A stretch of 64,000 bases of DNA from RHKX01 sp963784885 (GTDB taxonomy: Bacteria > Actinomycetota > Thermoleophilia > Solirubrobacterales > 70-9), in assembly GCA_963784885.1 (NCBI GenBank), contig CAWATA010000004.1, positions 434,001-498,000 on the forward strand, written 5' to 3'. Positions 50,988 to 62,009 of this stretch are shown piece after piece (position 1 is the first letter of the stretch; the number at the start of each line of letters is the position of its first letter). A program made the translations under genes and the position numbers. The notes beneath the pieces were generated by a model. The model had not been told where the DNA came from, ran no database searches, and was given only the letters and a program-made list of their open reading frames with translations.

Positions 50988-51767
50988 ATGCCGAAGACAC
51001 GCCTCGACAACCTGCTGACCGAGCGCGGCCTGATGCCGTCGCGGACCGCTGCCGCAAGCGCGATCCGCGCCGGCGAGGTGCGGATCGGCCGTGGCGGCGA
51101 GAAGGCGCTGAAGCCCGGGCAGATGGTCGCCGACGACATTCGGGTCGAGCTCGAGGGCGGGCGACGCTACGTCTCTCGCGGTGGGCTCAAGCTCGAGGCG
51201 GCCCTCGACCGGCTCGGGATCGACCCCGGTGGGCGCGATTGCCTCGACGTCGGTGCCTCGACCGGCGGCTTCACCGACTGCCTGCTGCAGCGCGGGGCCG
51301 CGCGGGTGGTGGCCGTCGACGTCGGGGGCGGTCAGCTCGACTGGTCGCTACGCAACGACGATCGGGTGACGGTGATGGAGGGTCTCAACGCGCGCAACCT
51401 CGAGCCCGGCGATCTCCCGTTCCGGCCGAGCCTGGCGGTGATCGATGTCAGCTTCATCTCACTGGCGAAGATCATCGGCCCGGTGCGAGACGCGATCGCC
51501 GATGATGGTGAGGTGCTGGCGATGGTCAAACCGCAGTTCGAGCTCGGCCGCGGCCGAGTCGGCAAGGGCGGAGTGGTCCGCTCGGCCGAGGAGCGGCGCG
51601 AGGCCGTCGGCAACGTGATCGCCGCCGCCGCGGCGCTCGGCCTCGGCGCGAGTGGGATCGCCGCCGCCGGCGTGCCCGGCCCGAAGGGCAACCAGGAGTA
51701 CTTCGTCCGCTTCGCGCGCGACGGCGGCTCGCTGGACCCGCGCGGGATCGAGGAGGCCGTGCGATGA
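50988..51767 (+). CDS. tlyA: TlyA family rRNA methyltransferase
   Basis: Protein of 259 residues; 2'-O-methylation of 16S and 23S rRNA in characterised members, where loss gives capreomycin resistance. The N-terminal S4 RNA-binding domain (TRLDNLLTERGLMPSRTAA) is followed by a FtsJ-like domain with SAM site LDVGASTGGFTDCLL and the VVAVDVGGGQLDWSLR strand; the K-D-K-E catalytic residues are placed as expected (SRGGLKLEAAL; VIDVSFISL; MVKPQFELG). ATG 50988 is the start used by homologous N-termini. nadK overlaps the stop by 4 nt. Confidence 0.94.
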   Translation: MPKTRLDNLLTERGLMPSRTAAASAIRAGEVRIGRGGEKALKPGQMVADDIRVELEGGRRYVSRGGLKLEAALDRLGIDPGGRDCLDVGASTGGFTDCLLQRGAARVVAVDVGGGQLDWSLRNDDRVTVMEGLNARNLEPGDLPFRPSLAVIDVSFISLAKIIGPVRDAIADDGEVLAMVKPQFELGRGRVGKGGVVRSAEERREAVGNVIAAAAALGLGASGIAAAGVPGPKGNQEYFVRFARDGGSLDPRGIEEAVR

Positions 51768-52615
51768 AGCGGGTTGCCGTGCTCACCCACTCCCGCCCGA
51801 GCAACACGGACGCAGCGATCCTCGCCGCGGCGCGGGCGGCCGAGGCGGCGGGCTGCGAGCTCGTCGTCGTCGAGCGCGAGCCGGACCCGGGCGGGCTCCG
51901 CGAGGCGATCGACGACGTCACCTTCGCCGACGAGCTGCCCGCCGACGTCGAACTCTGTCTGGCGCTCGGCGGCGACGGGACGATCCTCCGGGCGCTGCGC
52001 CGCTACGCCGGCACCGACGTTCCCGTCTTCGGGATCAACTACGGCACGGTCGGCTTCCTCGCCGCGGCCGAGGCCGATGATCTCGGCGCCGGGCTCGAGC
52101 GGGCCTTCAGCGGCGACTTCGAGACCGTTTCGCTGCCCGGCCTCGAGGCCACGATCGCCGCCGAGACCGAGATCGCCGTCAACGACGTCTCCTTCACCCG
52201 GCGCCCGCACCATCGCGTCGCCGAGCTCAGCTACAGCGTCGGCGGCCGCGAGGTCGGCCGCGTCCGTTGCGACGGCCTCGTCGCCGCCACGCCGGCCGGG
52301 TCGACCGGCTACAACCTCGCCAACAACGGGCCGATCCTGGCCTGGGGCGTGGAGGGCTACGTCGTCAGCTTCATCGCCCCGCACACGCTCACCGCACGAG
52401 CTCTCGTCGTCGCTCCCGGCGACCGCCTGCACGTCGCCAACGTCGGCTCCCGCGACTCTGTCGACGTCGGCATCGACGGGATCGAGTCCGGCACCCTCGC
52501 GCCCGGCGAGGAGGTGGTGGTCGGCTTCCGCGACCACCTCGCGCTGCTCGCCCAGCTCGAGGGCGAGACGTTCTACCACCGGATCCGCGAGAAGTTCGGC
52601 CGCCTCGCCCACTGA
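51764..52615 (+). CDS. nadK: NAD kinase
   Basis: Phosphorylates NAD to NADP; 283 residues. LALGGDGTILRALRRYA has the GGDGT motif, FGINYGTVGFL the following loop, NDVSFTRRP the NE/ND substrate site, and VAATPAGSTGYNLANNGP the TPTGSTAY-type motif. ATG 51764 overlaps the tlyA stop, so tlyA-nadK-recN look like one unit, an order common in actinobacteria and firmicutes. Confidence 0.95.
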   Translation: MKRVAVLTHSRPSNTDAAILAAARAAEAAGCELVVVEREPDPGGLREAIDDVTFADELPADVELCLALGGDGTILRALRRYAGTDVPVFGINYGTVGFLAAAEADDLGAGLERAFSGDFETVSLPGLEATIAAETEIAVNDVSFTRRPHHRVAELSYSVGGREVGRVRCDGLVAATPAGSTGYNLANNGPILAWGVEGYVVSFIAPHTLTARALVVAPGDRLHVANVGSRDSVDVGIDGIESGTLAPGEEVVVGFRDHLALLAQLEGETFYHRIREKFGRLAH

Positions 52616-52768
52616 CGGGCCGCGGGGCCGCGACCCGGCCCAGCCTGCCGCAGCCGTGGGCCGGATCGAGGACGAACAGCGGTGCCGGCCCGGCCCAGAG
52701 CCGGGGTGGGGCGAGCGGAGTCCCTGCAGGGGCCGTATCCGTCGGCGGCGGTTGCTATCCCACCGGGG

Positions 52769-54448
52769 ATGCTTCGCGAGCTGCGGATCGAGAACCTTCT
52801 GCTCATCGAGCGCACGGAGATGCGCTTCGGGCCCGGCTTGAACGTCATCACCGGCGAGACCGGCGCCGGCAAGACGGTGCTCGCGCACTCGCTCGATCTG
52901 TTGATGGGTGGTCGCCCGCGGAGCGCGATCGTCCGCCCGGGTGCCGACGAGGCATGGGTGGAGGGGAGCTTCGAGGTCCCCGACGGGCTGCTGGACGACC
53001 CGGCCCTCGCCGATCTCGCCGACCGCATCCCCGACGGCGAGGACCTCGTCCTGGCGCGACGCGTCTCGGCCGGATCGGGCCGCTCGTCCGCGTTCATCGG
53101 CGGTCGCTCGGCGTCGGCCGCCGACCTCAGACAGCTCGGCTCGCGCCTGCTCGCCTTCTACGGCCAGCACGAGCACCGCAAGCTGATGCTGACCGCGGCC
53201 CAGGGTGAGATCCTCGACGGCTTCGCGGGTGCCGCGCACCGATCGCTGCTCGGCGACTATCGCGCGGCCCACGCCGATGTGATCGCCCTGGCTCGCGAGC
53301 GCGACGAGCTGCTCGCCCGTGAGGGCGCCCGTGAACGCGACATCGACCTGCTCCGCTTCGAGCTCGACGAGATCGATGCCGCCTCCCTCGACCCCGCCGA
53401 GGTCGCGTCGCTGACGGCCGAGCGCGAGCGGCTCCGCCACGCCGAGTCGCTGCGCGAGGGTGCCGGGATCGCGCTGCAGGCGATCGCCGGCGGGGACGAC
53501 GGCGGGGGCGGCTCGGGGGCACTGGCCGAGGCCGCGGCCGCGCTCGAGCGGAGCTCCGCGGTCGATCCCGCCCTCGACGCGCTCGGCGAGCGCGTCGCCG
53601 CCGCCTCGGTCGAGCTCAGCGATCTCGCCGCCGAGCTTCGCGGCTACCTCGAGGCCGTCGAGGCCGAGCCGGGCCGGCTCGAAGAGGTCGAGACCCGGCT
53701 CGGGGAGATCGACCGACTGGTCCGCAAGCACGGGGGCAGCGCCGAAGCCGTCCTCGCCCATGCCGAGCACTGCCGGTCTGAGCTCGAGCGCCTCGATCGG
53801 GCGGCCGAGCGCGGCGGCGAGCTCGACGTCGCGGTCGCCGAGGCCGAGGCGAGGCGGGCGAAGCTCGGGGCCCGCCTGTCGAAGTCGCGCACCGCCGCGG
53901 CGCCGAAGCTCGAGCGGGAGGTCGCCGCGGCCCTCTCGGAGCTGGCGATGGACGGCGCAACCCTCGAGGTCGCGCTGGTCCCGGCGCCCGGCGGGTTCGG
54001 ACCGGGCGGCTGCGAAACCGTCGAGCTCCGGGTCGCGACCAATCCGGGGATGCCGATCGCTCCGCTCGGCGACGCCGCATCCGGAGGTGAGCTCTCGCGG
54101 GTGATGCTGGCCCTCTCAGGGACCGGTCCGGCCGGCGAGCTCGAGACGCTCGTCTTCGACGAGATCGACGCCGGCGTCGGCGGCAAGGTCGCGCGCCGGG
54201 TCGGTGAGCGGCTCCGGGCGCTCGGCGAGGGCCGGCAGGTGATCTGCATCACCCACCTCGCGCAGGTCGCATCTCTGGCCTCGACGCACTTCCGAGTCGT
54301 CAAGGAGGCCGCAGGCGAGGCCACGGTCGCGCGGGTCGATGCGGTGAGCGGCGACGAGCAGCTGGCCGAGATCGTCCGCATGCTCGGTGCCGACAGCGAC
54401 GACGAGGCGGCCGGCAGGCACGCAAGGGAACTGCTGACTGCCGCATAA
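52769..54448 (+). CDS. recN: DNA repair protein RecN
   Basis: SMC-like ATPase in double-strand break repair; 559 residues from ATG 52769. The N-terminal Walker A GETGAGKTVLAHSL and FYGQHEHRKLM are followed by a long coiled-coil region (residues about 160-390), then the signature GGELSRVMLAL, Walker B TLVFDEIDAGVGGKV and ITHLAQVASLAS. It lies 153 bp after nadK and 7 bp before steA. The frame is open upstream to 52682, but the conserved start is MLRELRIENLLLIE. Confidence 0.95.
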   Translation: MLRELRIENLLLIERTEMRFGPGLNVITGETGAGKTVLAHSLDLLMGGRPRSAIVRPGADEAWVEGSFEVPDGLLDDPALADLADRIPDGEDLVLARRVSAGSGRSSAFIGGRSASAADLRQLGSRLLAFYGQHEHRKLMLTAAQGEILDGFAGAAHRSLLGDYRAAHADVIALARERDELLAREGARERDIDLLRFELDEIDAASLDPAEVASLTAERERLRHAESLREGAGIALQAIAGGDDGGGGSGALAEAAAALERSSAVDPALDALGERVAAASVELSDLAAELRGYLEAVEAEPGRLEEVETRLGEIDRLVRKHGGSAEAVLAHAEHCRSELERLDRAAERGGELDVAVAEAEARRAKLGARLSKSRTAAAPKLEREVAAALSELAMDGATLEVALVPAPGGFGPGGCETVELRVATNPGMPIAPLGDAASGGELSRVMLALSGTGPAGELETLVFDEIDAGVGGKVARRVGERLRALGEGRQVICITHLAQVASLASTHFRVVKEAAGEATVARVDAVSGDEQLAEIVRMLGADSDDEAAGRHARELLTAA

Positions 54449-54455
54449 TCGGCCC

Positions 54456-55649
54456 ATGACCCCGAGTGGGAGGCTGCGCGGACTGCTCACTCGGCGCGAC
54501 CGGGCCGAGCTCGACACCGATCCCGAACGCGTCGTCGTCGGGCCGGTGCGGCTGGGCAAGAGGACGAAGGATCTCGTCAAGCGGATCGAGCTCGGCGAGA
54601 TCGCTGTGATCGACCATGCCGACCTCGACCGGATCGCCGCCGAAGACCTCGCCGCCTCGGGTGCGGTTGCGGTCATCAACGTCGCCCCGTTCTCGACCGA
54701 CCGCTACCCGAACGTCGGGCCGCTGATCCTCGCCCGCGCCGGGGTCGTGCTCGTCGAGGTGGCCGGCGCATCCCTCTTCGACATGCTCGACCGGGGCGAC
54801 ATCGTCGAGCTCGATGGCGGCGACGTCCTGCTCGCCGGCCGGACTCTCGCGGAGGGCACGCGCCCCTCGGTCGGGGATCTCGAACGGCGTCTCGCCGAGC
54901 AGCGCTCGCGGATCGACGCGGCGATCGCCGACTTCGCGACGAACACGATCGAGCACGTCCGCGAGGAGAGCGGGCTGCTCTCGGGCGAGATCCCGCTGCC
55001 TCCGACCCGGGTCCGCTTCGACGGACGCCAGGTCCTGATCGTCGTCCGCGGCCCGACCTACCGCGAGGACCTCGCGGCGCTCAACGCTTACATCCGCGAC
55101 GTCAAGCCGCTGATCATCGCCGTCGACGGCGGCGCGGACGCCGTGATCAAGGCCGGCATGAAGCCCGACGTCATCCTCGGCGACATGGACAGCGCCACCG
55201 ACGGTGCGTTGCGCTGCGGTGCCGAGCTGATCGTCCACGCGTATCCGGACGGCCGGGCGCCCGGCCGCGACCGGCTCGAGGACAACGACCTCGCCCACCT
55301 GGTGATCCCGGCGCCGGGAACCAGCCAGGACGTGGCGATGCTCCTCGCCCACGAGAAGGGGGCCGAGCTGATCGTCATGGTCGGCGCCCACTTCAACCTG
55401 GTCGAGTTCCTCGACAAGAACCGCGCCGGGATGTCCTCGACGTTCCTGACCCGCCTCAGGGTCGGGGAGACCCTCGTCGACGCCAAGGGCGTGAGCCGTC
55501 TGTACCGGCCCGGAATCGGTGCGCCGGGCATCGCCCTGTTCGCGCTCGCCTTCGTCCTGGTCGTCGTCGCCATCGTGATCGCCTCTCCCGGGATCGACAA
55601 CGTCTTCGAGCTCCTCTGGATCAAGATCAAGGACGCGTTCGGTGGCTGA
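54456..55649 (+). CDS. steA: SteA-like septum protein (thiamin-pyrophosphokinase fold)
   Basis: Protein of 397 residues. The central region (HVREESGLLSGEIPLPPTR, VRGPTYREDLAALNAYIRD, AVDGGADAVIKAGMKPDVIL, GDMDSATDGALRCG) has the TPK-like fold, and a C-terminal helix (GIALFALAFVLVVVAIVIA) anchors it to the membrane. This matches the actinobacterial SteA proteins, which work with SteB at the division septum in Corynebacterium. The DGGAD/GDMDS motifs are kept, so nucleotide binding is possible. The order recN-steA-steB is conserved in actinobacteria. Confidence 0.85.
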   Translation: MTPSGRLRGLLTRRDRAELDTDPERVVVGPVRLGKRTKDLVKRIELGEIAVIDHADLDRIAAEDLAASGAVAVINVAPFSTDRYPNVGPLILARAGVVLVEVAGASLFDMLDRGDIVELDGGDVLLAGRTLAEGTRPSVGDLERRLAEQRSRIDAAIADFATNTIEHVREESGLLSGEIPLPPTRVRFDGRQVLIVVRGPTYREDLAALNAYIRDVKPLIIAVDGGADAVIKAGMKPDVILGDMDSATDGALRCGAELIVHAYPDGRAPGRDRLEDNDLAHLVIPAPGTSQDVAMLLAHEKGAELIVMVGAHFNLVEFLDKNRAGMSSTFLTRLRVGETLVDAKGVSRLYRPGIGAPGIALFALAFVLVVVAIVIASPGIDNVFELLWIKIKDAFGG

Positions 55650-55699
55650 CCCGGCGGTCCCGTCCGCGCCGCCCCGGCGCCTGCGAGTCTTCGGCCGCA

Positions 55700-56569
55700 A
55701 TGGGATATAGCGGTCGCTATCACGCCGCGTCGCTGGCGGCGGTCTTCATCGCGCTCGCGGTGGGAATCCTGATCGGGATCGGCCTCGCCGACGACGTCGT
55801 CTCGAGCGCGTCGGAGGAGCTCGAGGCGAGCCTGCGGTCCGACCTGAGTTCGGCCGAGGATCGGGCCGCGGACCTGCAGACCCAGCTCGACCGCAGCAAC
55901 CGCTTCGGCACCCAGATCGTTCCCGAGGTTCTGGCGGGCAGGCTCGCCGGTCGCCGCGTCGCTCTGGTCGAGCTCGGAGGGACCGACGATGCGCTCGTGG
56001 CCGACGCCCGCGATGCGATCGAGTCGGCCGACGGCGAACTCGCCGCGGTCGCGCAGATCGCCTTGCCGCCCGATGGGCGGGCGCTGATCGACGAGCTGCC
56101 CCCGCGATTCGCCGGCCTGCGGCGGGACTCGGACTCCCTGAAGAAGATGGGCGAGGTGGTCGGCCGCGAGCTCGCCGGCGGCGGGCCGGCGATAAGGCTC
56201 CTGTCGCCGGACCTGTTCGCACGCTTCAGCGGCAACCTCCGTGGCGTCGACGGCGTCGTCATCGCGCGGATCCCCCCCGAGGACCTGAGCCCGAAGGAGC
56301 GCAGCCGAACCGAGACGTTCGAGGCGGGAATCCTCGAAGGCGCCGCCGCCACGCCCGCCGACGACGTCGGCGCGGAGCTGACCTCGACCGATCCCTCGAC
56401 GCTCGGGCCGTTCATCGAGGCCGGAATCCCGACCGTCGATCATCTCGACCTGCCGGCCGGCGCGATCGGGCTGGTCTACGCCCTCGACGGCTTCGAGGGC
56501 AACTTCGGGGTCAAGGATGAGGCGTTGAGCTACCTACCGGAGTTCGGCCGCGGGGCGGGATCGCCGTGA
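55700..56569 (+). CDS. steB: SteB / MctB-type membrane protein
   Basis: Protein of 289 residues: one N-terminal helix (AASLAAVFIALAVGILIGIG), a coiled coil (SASEELEASLRSDLSSAEDR) and an extracytoplasmic domain (RRVALVELGGTDDALVADA). The family was first named for mycobacterial copper transporter MctB; in Corynebacterium the homologue SteB is the membrane partner of SteA in division. The genomic pairing with steA favours the SteB role, and no copper-ligand cluster is visible. The stop overlaps the next start (GTGA). Confidence 0.85.
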   Translation: MGYSGRYHAASLAAVFIALAVGILIGIGLADDVVSSASEELEASLRSDLSSAEDRAADLQTQLDRSNRFGTQIVPEVLAGRLAGRRVALVELGGTDDALVADARDAIESADGELAAVAQIALPPDGRALIDELPPRFAGLRRDSDSLKKMGEVVGRELAGGGPAIRLLSPDLFARFSGNLRGVDGVVIARIPPEDLSPKERSRTETFEAGILEGAAATPADDVGAELTSTDPSTLGPFIEAGIPTVDHLDLPAGAIGLVYALDGFEGNFGVKDEALSYLPEFGRGAGSP

Positions 56570-57453
56570 CGATCGCCGGCCTCGTCGTGGCGGGGCTGTT
56601 GGCGATCTGGCTGCTCCCCGCGTGGACGGCCGACATGCTGCGGACCGGCCTGACCAGAGAGAACTGGCGCGGCCGCATCGTCGCGTTCCCGAGCGGCGCC
56701 CTGGCGATCTCGGTCTCGGTCATCGCCCTCGCCCCGCTCGCGGTGCTGAACGACCGCGCCGACCTCGATCTGCTCGAGCCCGGTCTCGACCGCTGGGCGG
56801 CATATCTGCTCGGGATAGCCCTGCTCGGTTTGCTCGACGACATGCTCGGACGCGGCCACGCCGGCGACACGGCACGCGGTTGGCGGGGCCATGCTCGGGC
56901 GGCACTCGCTGGACGCCTTTCGACCGGCGCGATCAAGGCGGCCGGAGCTTTCGGGCTCGCGGCCTTCGCCGTCTCCGGCCTCGGCCGCGAGTGGCCCGGT
57001 TACCTCGCGGACCTGGCGTTGCTGCTGCTGACGACGAACCTGTTCAACCTGCTGGACCTGAGACCGGGCCGGGTGGAGAAGGCGCTCCTGCTCGTGATCG
57101 CCGGTGTCTGCGTCGGCGCCTGGACGCTCTACCCCGTGCAGCTTCTCGGCGTGTTCATCGCTCCGCTGCTCGTCGGTGCGGTGTTGACGCTGCGCGAGAA
57201 GGCGATGCTCGGAGACGCCGGCGCCAACCTCGCCGGAGCCGTCGCCGGGGTCGTCCTGTTCGCAGCGCTCGGCGCCGACGCGCGGCTGATCGCGCTGGTC
57301 GTCGTCGCGCTGCTCACCGTCTACGGCGAGTTCCGCTCGATCTCGTCGGCGATCGACCGGATCGCGCCCTTGCGCGCCATCGACCGGATCGGCCGCCTGC
57401 CGGAGGACGGCCCGGCAGCCGGTCAGTCGCCCGGCGGCCGGCTCGTCCGGTAG
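56566..57453 (+). CDS. MraY/WecA-like glycosyl-1-phosphate transferase family protein
   Basis: Polytopic protein of 295 residues with about nine helices. LLGLLDDMLGRG matches the DDxxG motif, TTNLFNLLDLRPGR the NAxNxxDGxxG region (in altered form) and AMLGDAGANLAGAVAG the MGDSGS-like motif. These are the metal- and phosphate-binding spots of MraY/WecA enzymes, but the NLxDGxxG site is changed to NLLDLRPGR, so its substrate may differ. Coupling to steA-steB suggests a cell-envelope role. Confidence 0.75.
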   Translation: MTIAGLVVAGLLAIWLLPAWTADMLRTGLTRENWRGRIVAFPSGALAISVSVIALAPLAVLNDRADLDLLEPGLDRWAAYLLGIALLGLLDDMLGRGHAGDTARGWRGHARAALAGRLSTGAIKAAGAFGLAAFAVSGLGREWPGYLADLALLLLTTNLFNLLDLRPGRVEKALLLVIAGVCVGAWTLYPVQLLGVFIAPLLVGAVLTLREKAMLGDAGANLAGAVAGVVLFAALGADARLIALVVVALLTVYGEFRSISSAIDRIAPLRAIDRIGRLPEDGPAAGQSPGGRLVR

Positions 57454-57488
57454 GCCGTCGGCGGCCGCCGCCCGGGTGCCGGCACGGC

Positions 57489-57959
57489 CTAGCTCTCGCG
57501 CTGCAGGTGCTCGGCCAGCTTCGCGTAGTCGACGCGCCCCTCGAAGCGGAGGAGCCCGTCGTCGGGAACCGGTGCCCACGCCGGCGCGTAGTCGGTGAAC
57601 TGGTGAAAGGCCGGGCGTACGCCGGGGTCTCCGTCGAACCCGCCCATCCGCATGCCGACCAGTTCGGGCTGATCGGGATTGAGCGTGAAGACCGCCGATC
57701 CGCACTCGCCGCAGAAGTACTTGTGCCAGCCGGTCTCCGGCGCGTAGAACCCGAGCTTGCCCTCGCCGGAGACGACTTCGAGGTTCGCCTTCAGCGCCAG
57801 TGCGCTGTAGGAGGAGGCCGATCCGGTCCGGCGCTGGCAGCGGGTGCAGTGGCAGATGCCGGCCCCGATCGGGGGCTCGGTGAGCTCCCAGCGGACGGCG
57901 CCGCACATGCAGCCTCCGGTCAGCGGTCCGGTCGGCTTCGTCTCGTCCTCCGATTCCAT
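57489..57959 (-). CDS. GFA family (CENP-V/GFA domain) protein
   Basis: Zinc-binding protein of 156 residues. The cysteine pattern GGCMCGAVRWEL, ICHCTRCQRRTGS and YFCGECGSAVF is the mark of glutathione-dependent formaldehyde-activating-like proteins; most have unknown substrates, and this species group would use mycothiol rather than glutathione. TAGGCT (57966-57971, minus strand) lies 6 nt before ATG 57959, another leaderless start. It is convergent with the MraY-like gene. Confidence 0.9.
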   Translation of the reverse strand: MESEDETKPTGPLTGGCMCGAVRWELTEPPIGAGICHCTRCQRRTGSASSYSALALKANLEVVSGEGKLGFYAPETGWHKYFCGECGSAVFTLNPDQPELVGMRMGGFDGDPGVRPAFHQFTDYAPAWAPVPDDGLLRFEGRVDYAKLAEHLQRES

Positions 57960-58072
57960 GGCCGGAGCCTATCCGCCGCCGCAAAACGCGGAGTTCGGGG
58001 CAGGATCGAGTCCCCGAGGCCCTGCTTCCGTCCTCCCGGCGGCTAGACTCGGATCCCGGTTTGAGCGTTCGG

Positions 58073-59740
<1,668 letters not shown>

Positions 59741-59778
59741 CCCCGCGGGCGACCTGACCCCCGCGGGACCATAGGCCG

Positions 59779-59784
59779 TAGCCT
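59779..59784 (+). promoter_or_regulatory. leaderless-type -10 box of M20 peptidase gene
   Basis: TAGCCT lies 7 nt before GTG 59792. Confidence 0.5.
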
Positions 59785-59791
59785 CCACGGC

Positions 59792-60913
59792 GTGAGCGAG
59801 GAGAGGCTGCTGGAGCGGTTCGTCCGCCTCTGTGAGATCCCGTCGGTGACGGGGAGCGAGCGGGCGATGACCGACGCCCTCGCGGCCGAGCTGGCCGAGC
59901 TGGGCATTCCCACCCGCGAGGACGACGCGGCCGGGGCGGCGCGAGCCGGTGCCGGCAACCTGATCGCGCACGTTCCCCCGGCCGGCGATCCCGACGCGGC
60001 CGAATGGATTTCCTTCTTCGCCCACGTCGACACGGTGCCTCATGGCGAGCCGATCGTCGTCACCGCTGACGACGGCGTCTTTCGCAGCGCCGGCGACACG
60101 ATCCTCGGCGCCGACAACAAGGCTGCGGTCGCGGTCGTGATGGAGCTGGCGGCACGGCTCGCCGCCGAGCCGGGTCCGGCCGGCCTCGAGCTCGTCTTCA
60201 CCGTCGCCGAGGAGCAGGGCCTGCGCGGAGCGACGGCCCTCGACGTCGAGGGCCTGCGGTCGAAGTTCGGGTACGTGCTCGACCACGCGACGGCGATCGG
60301 TGAGGTCATCGTCGCTGCCCCGACCTACAAGAAGCTGATCGCCGAGTTCCGCGGCATCGAGTCGCATGCCGGGATGCGGCCCGAGGACGGTCGCAGCGCG
60401 ATCGGTGCGGCGACGGCGGCGATCGCGACGATGGACCTCGGTCGTCTCGACTCCGACACGACCGCGAACATCGGCGTGATCGACGGCGGCACGGCGCCGA
60501 ACGTCGTCGCGGGCCGCTGCCACGTCGAGGGTGAGGCCCGGGCGCTTGACGCCGGTCGCGCCGAGGCGGTCGCGCAGACCATGGTCGACGCATGCTCATG
60601 GGCGGCCGGCGAGGCCGGGGTCGACGTCGACGTCCTGGTCGAGACCTACTTCCGCGGGTACCGGATCAAGCCCTCGTCGCGCCCGCTTGCGATCGCGAAG
60701 GCGGCGCTGTCGGCCTGCGGCGTCGAGCCGGTCGAGATCACGACCGGCGGAGGCAGCGACGCCAACGCGCTGCGCTCGGCGGGGTTCGACGCGCTGCTGC
60801 TCGCCAACGGAACCTGGGCCAACCACACGCCCGACGAATGGGTGTCGGCCGAGGCGCTCGTGCAGATGCTCGACGTCTGCGCGGAGATCATCGCCGAGGC
60901 GGGGCGGAGCTGA
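59792..60913 (+). CDS. M20 family metallopeptidase (PepT-like)
   Basis: Cytoplasmic zinc peptidase of 373 residues. ISFFAHVDTVPHGEP holds the first metal His and Asp, AGDTILGADNKAAVAVV the bridging Asp, VFTVAEEQGLRGA the catalytic Glu pair, and IESHAGMRPEDGRSAIGAA the dimerisation-domain His. This is the peptidase T-like branch of M20. GTG 59792 follows TAGCCT by 7 nt. The next gene begins 1 nt after its stop. Confidence 0.9.
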   Translation: MSEERLLERFVRLCEIPSVTGSERAMTDALAAELAELGIPTREDDAAGAARAGAGNLIAHVPPAGDPDAAEWISFFAHVDTVPHGEPIVVTADDGVFRSAGDTILGADNKAAVAVVMELAARLAAEPGPAGLELVFTVAEEQGLRGATALDVEGLRSKFGYVLDHATAIGEVIVAAPTYKKLIAEFRGIESHAGMRPEDGRSAIGAATAAIATMDLGRLDSDTTANIGVIDGGTAPNVVAGRCHVEGEARALDAGRAEAVAQTMVDACSWAAGEAGVDVDVLVETYFRGYRIKPSSRPLAIAKAALSACGVEPVEITTGGGSDANALRSAGFDALLLANGTWANHTPDEWVSAEALVQMLDVCAEIIAEAGRS

Positions 60914-60914
60914 C

Positions 60915-61952
60915 GTGCTGAAGCTCCGTCGCGGCACGGTGGTCGAGGCCGAGGCGGGCGCGCTGATCGTCGAGGTCGACGGCGAGCGCCGGCGCGCCTG
61001 GGCCGACGAATCGATGGTCGGGTCCGCTGAGGTCGGCGACGAGGTGGTGGTCAACACCGCGGCTCTCGATCTCGGACTCGGCTCCGGCGGCTACGACATC
61101 GTTCACGTGAACCTGAGCCGGGGACTCGCCGGCGGAGAGACGTCGCCCGACATCCACGTGATGAAGCTGAACTACAGCTCGATTCAGCACGCCGTCGACC
61201 CGATCGAGCTGCCGGCCGACGCCCCCGCGCTGCCCCAGCGGGTCCTGCCCGTCCTCGTCCTGCCGCTGCACGGCCATCTCGCGCCGGCGGCCTGGGCGGC
61301 GGGGGAGGGGGGAGCCCGGCGCGTCGGCTTCATCCAGGCGGCGGGGGGCGGGCTCCCCGGCGGGCTCTCCTCCGACCTGCGGACGCTCGTCGCGCGTGGC
61401 CTGATCGCCGGCTCGATCACCGCCTCGCCGTCCTACGGCGGCGAGCGTGAGGCGATCAGCCTGATCGGCGCCGTCCACGCCGCGGCCGAGCTCGACTGGG
61501 ACGCGGTCATCGTCGGACCAGGGCCGGGGATCCTCGGGTCCTCGACGCGATACGGCCACGGCGGGATGGCGGCGCTCGAGGCAGCCCACTCGGCGCTCGC
61601 GCTCGGCCTGCCGACGTTGCTCTCGCCGCGGATGTCCTCCGGCGACCCGCGGCCGCGCCACCTCGGCCTCAGCCATCACACCCGCTCGGTGCTGGAGCTG
61701 CTCCTCGGCGGCGTCGAGGTCCCGGTGCCGTTCGGCCTCGCTGACCTCTGGCCCCTGGACGCCGGGGAGCCGGCCGCCGTGCTGGAGGAGGCCCGCGGCG
61801 GGCTCCACCGGATCCGCGAGGTCCCGATCGACATCGCCGCCTACGCCGAGGCGGGCCTGCCCCAGCGGACGATGGGTCGCTCGCTCGACGAGGACCGGCT
61901 GTTCTTCGCGGCGCCGCTCGCCGCCGGACGCGCCCTCGCCGACGCGATCTGA
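60915..61952 (+). CDS. DUF3866 family protein
   Basis: Protein of 345 residues from GTG 60915. The N-terminal segment (RRGTVVEAEAGALIVEV, VGDEVVVNTAALDLGLGSGG) is beta-rich. The rest has alternating alpha/beta segments with VNLSRGLAGGETSPDIHVMK, RVGFIQAAGGGLPGGLSSDL, WDAVIVGPGPGILGSSTRYG and HLGLSHHTRSVLELL. This matches DUF3866, an actinobacterial family of unknown function found near pyrG and xerD. No catalytic site is recognised. Confidence 0.85.
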   Translation: MLKLRRGTVVEAEAGALIVEVDGERRRAWADESMVGSAEVGDEVVVNTAALDLGLGSGGYDIVHVNLSRGLAGGETSPDIHVMKLNYSSIQHAVDPIELPADAPALPQRVLPVLVLPLHGHLAPAAWAAGEGGARRVGFIQAAGGGLPGGLSSDLRTLVARGLIAGSITASPSYGGEREAISLIGAVHAAAELDWDAVIVGPGPGILGSSTRYGHGGMAALEAAHSALALGLPTLLSPRMSSGDPRPRHLGLSHHTRSVLELLLGGVEVPVPFGLADLWPLDAGEPAAVLEEARGGLHRIREVPIDIAAYAEAGLPQRTMGRSLDEDRLFFAAPLAAGRALADAI

Positions 61953-62009
61953 TCCACCGGCGCCGGGTGCGCGGTTGCACCGGCAGGGGACCGGGCGCCG
62001 GGCCGAAAG

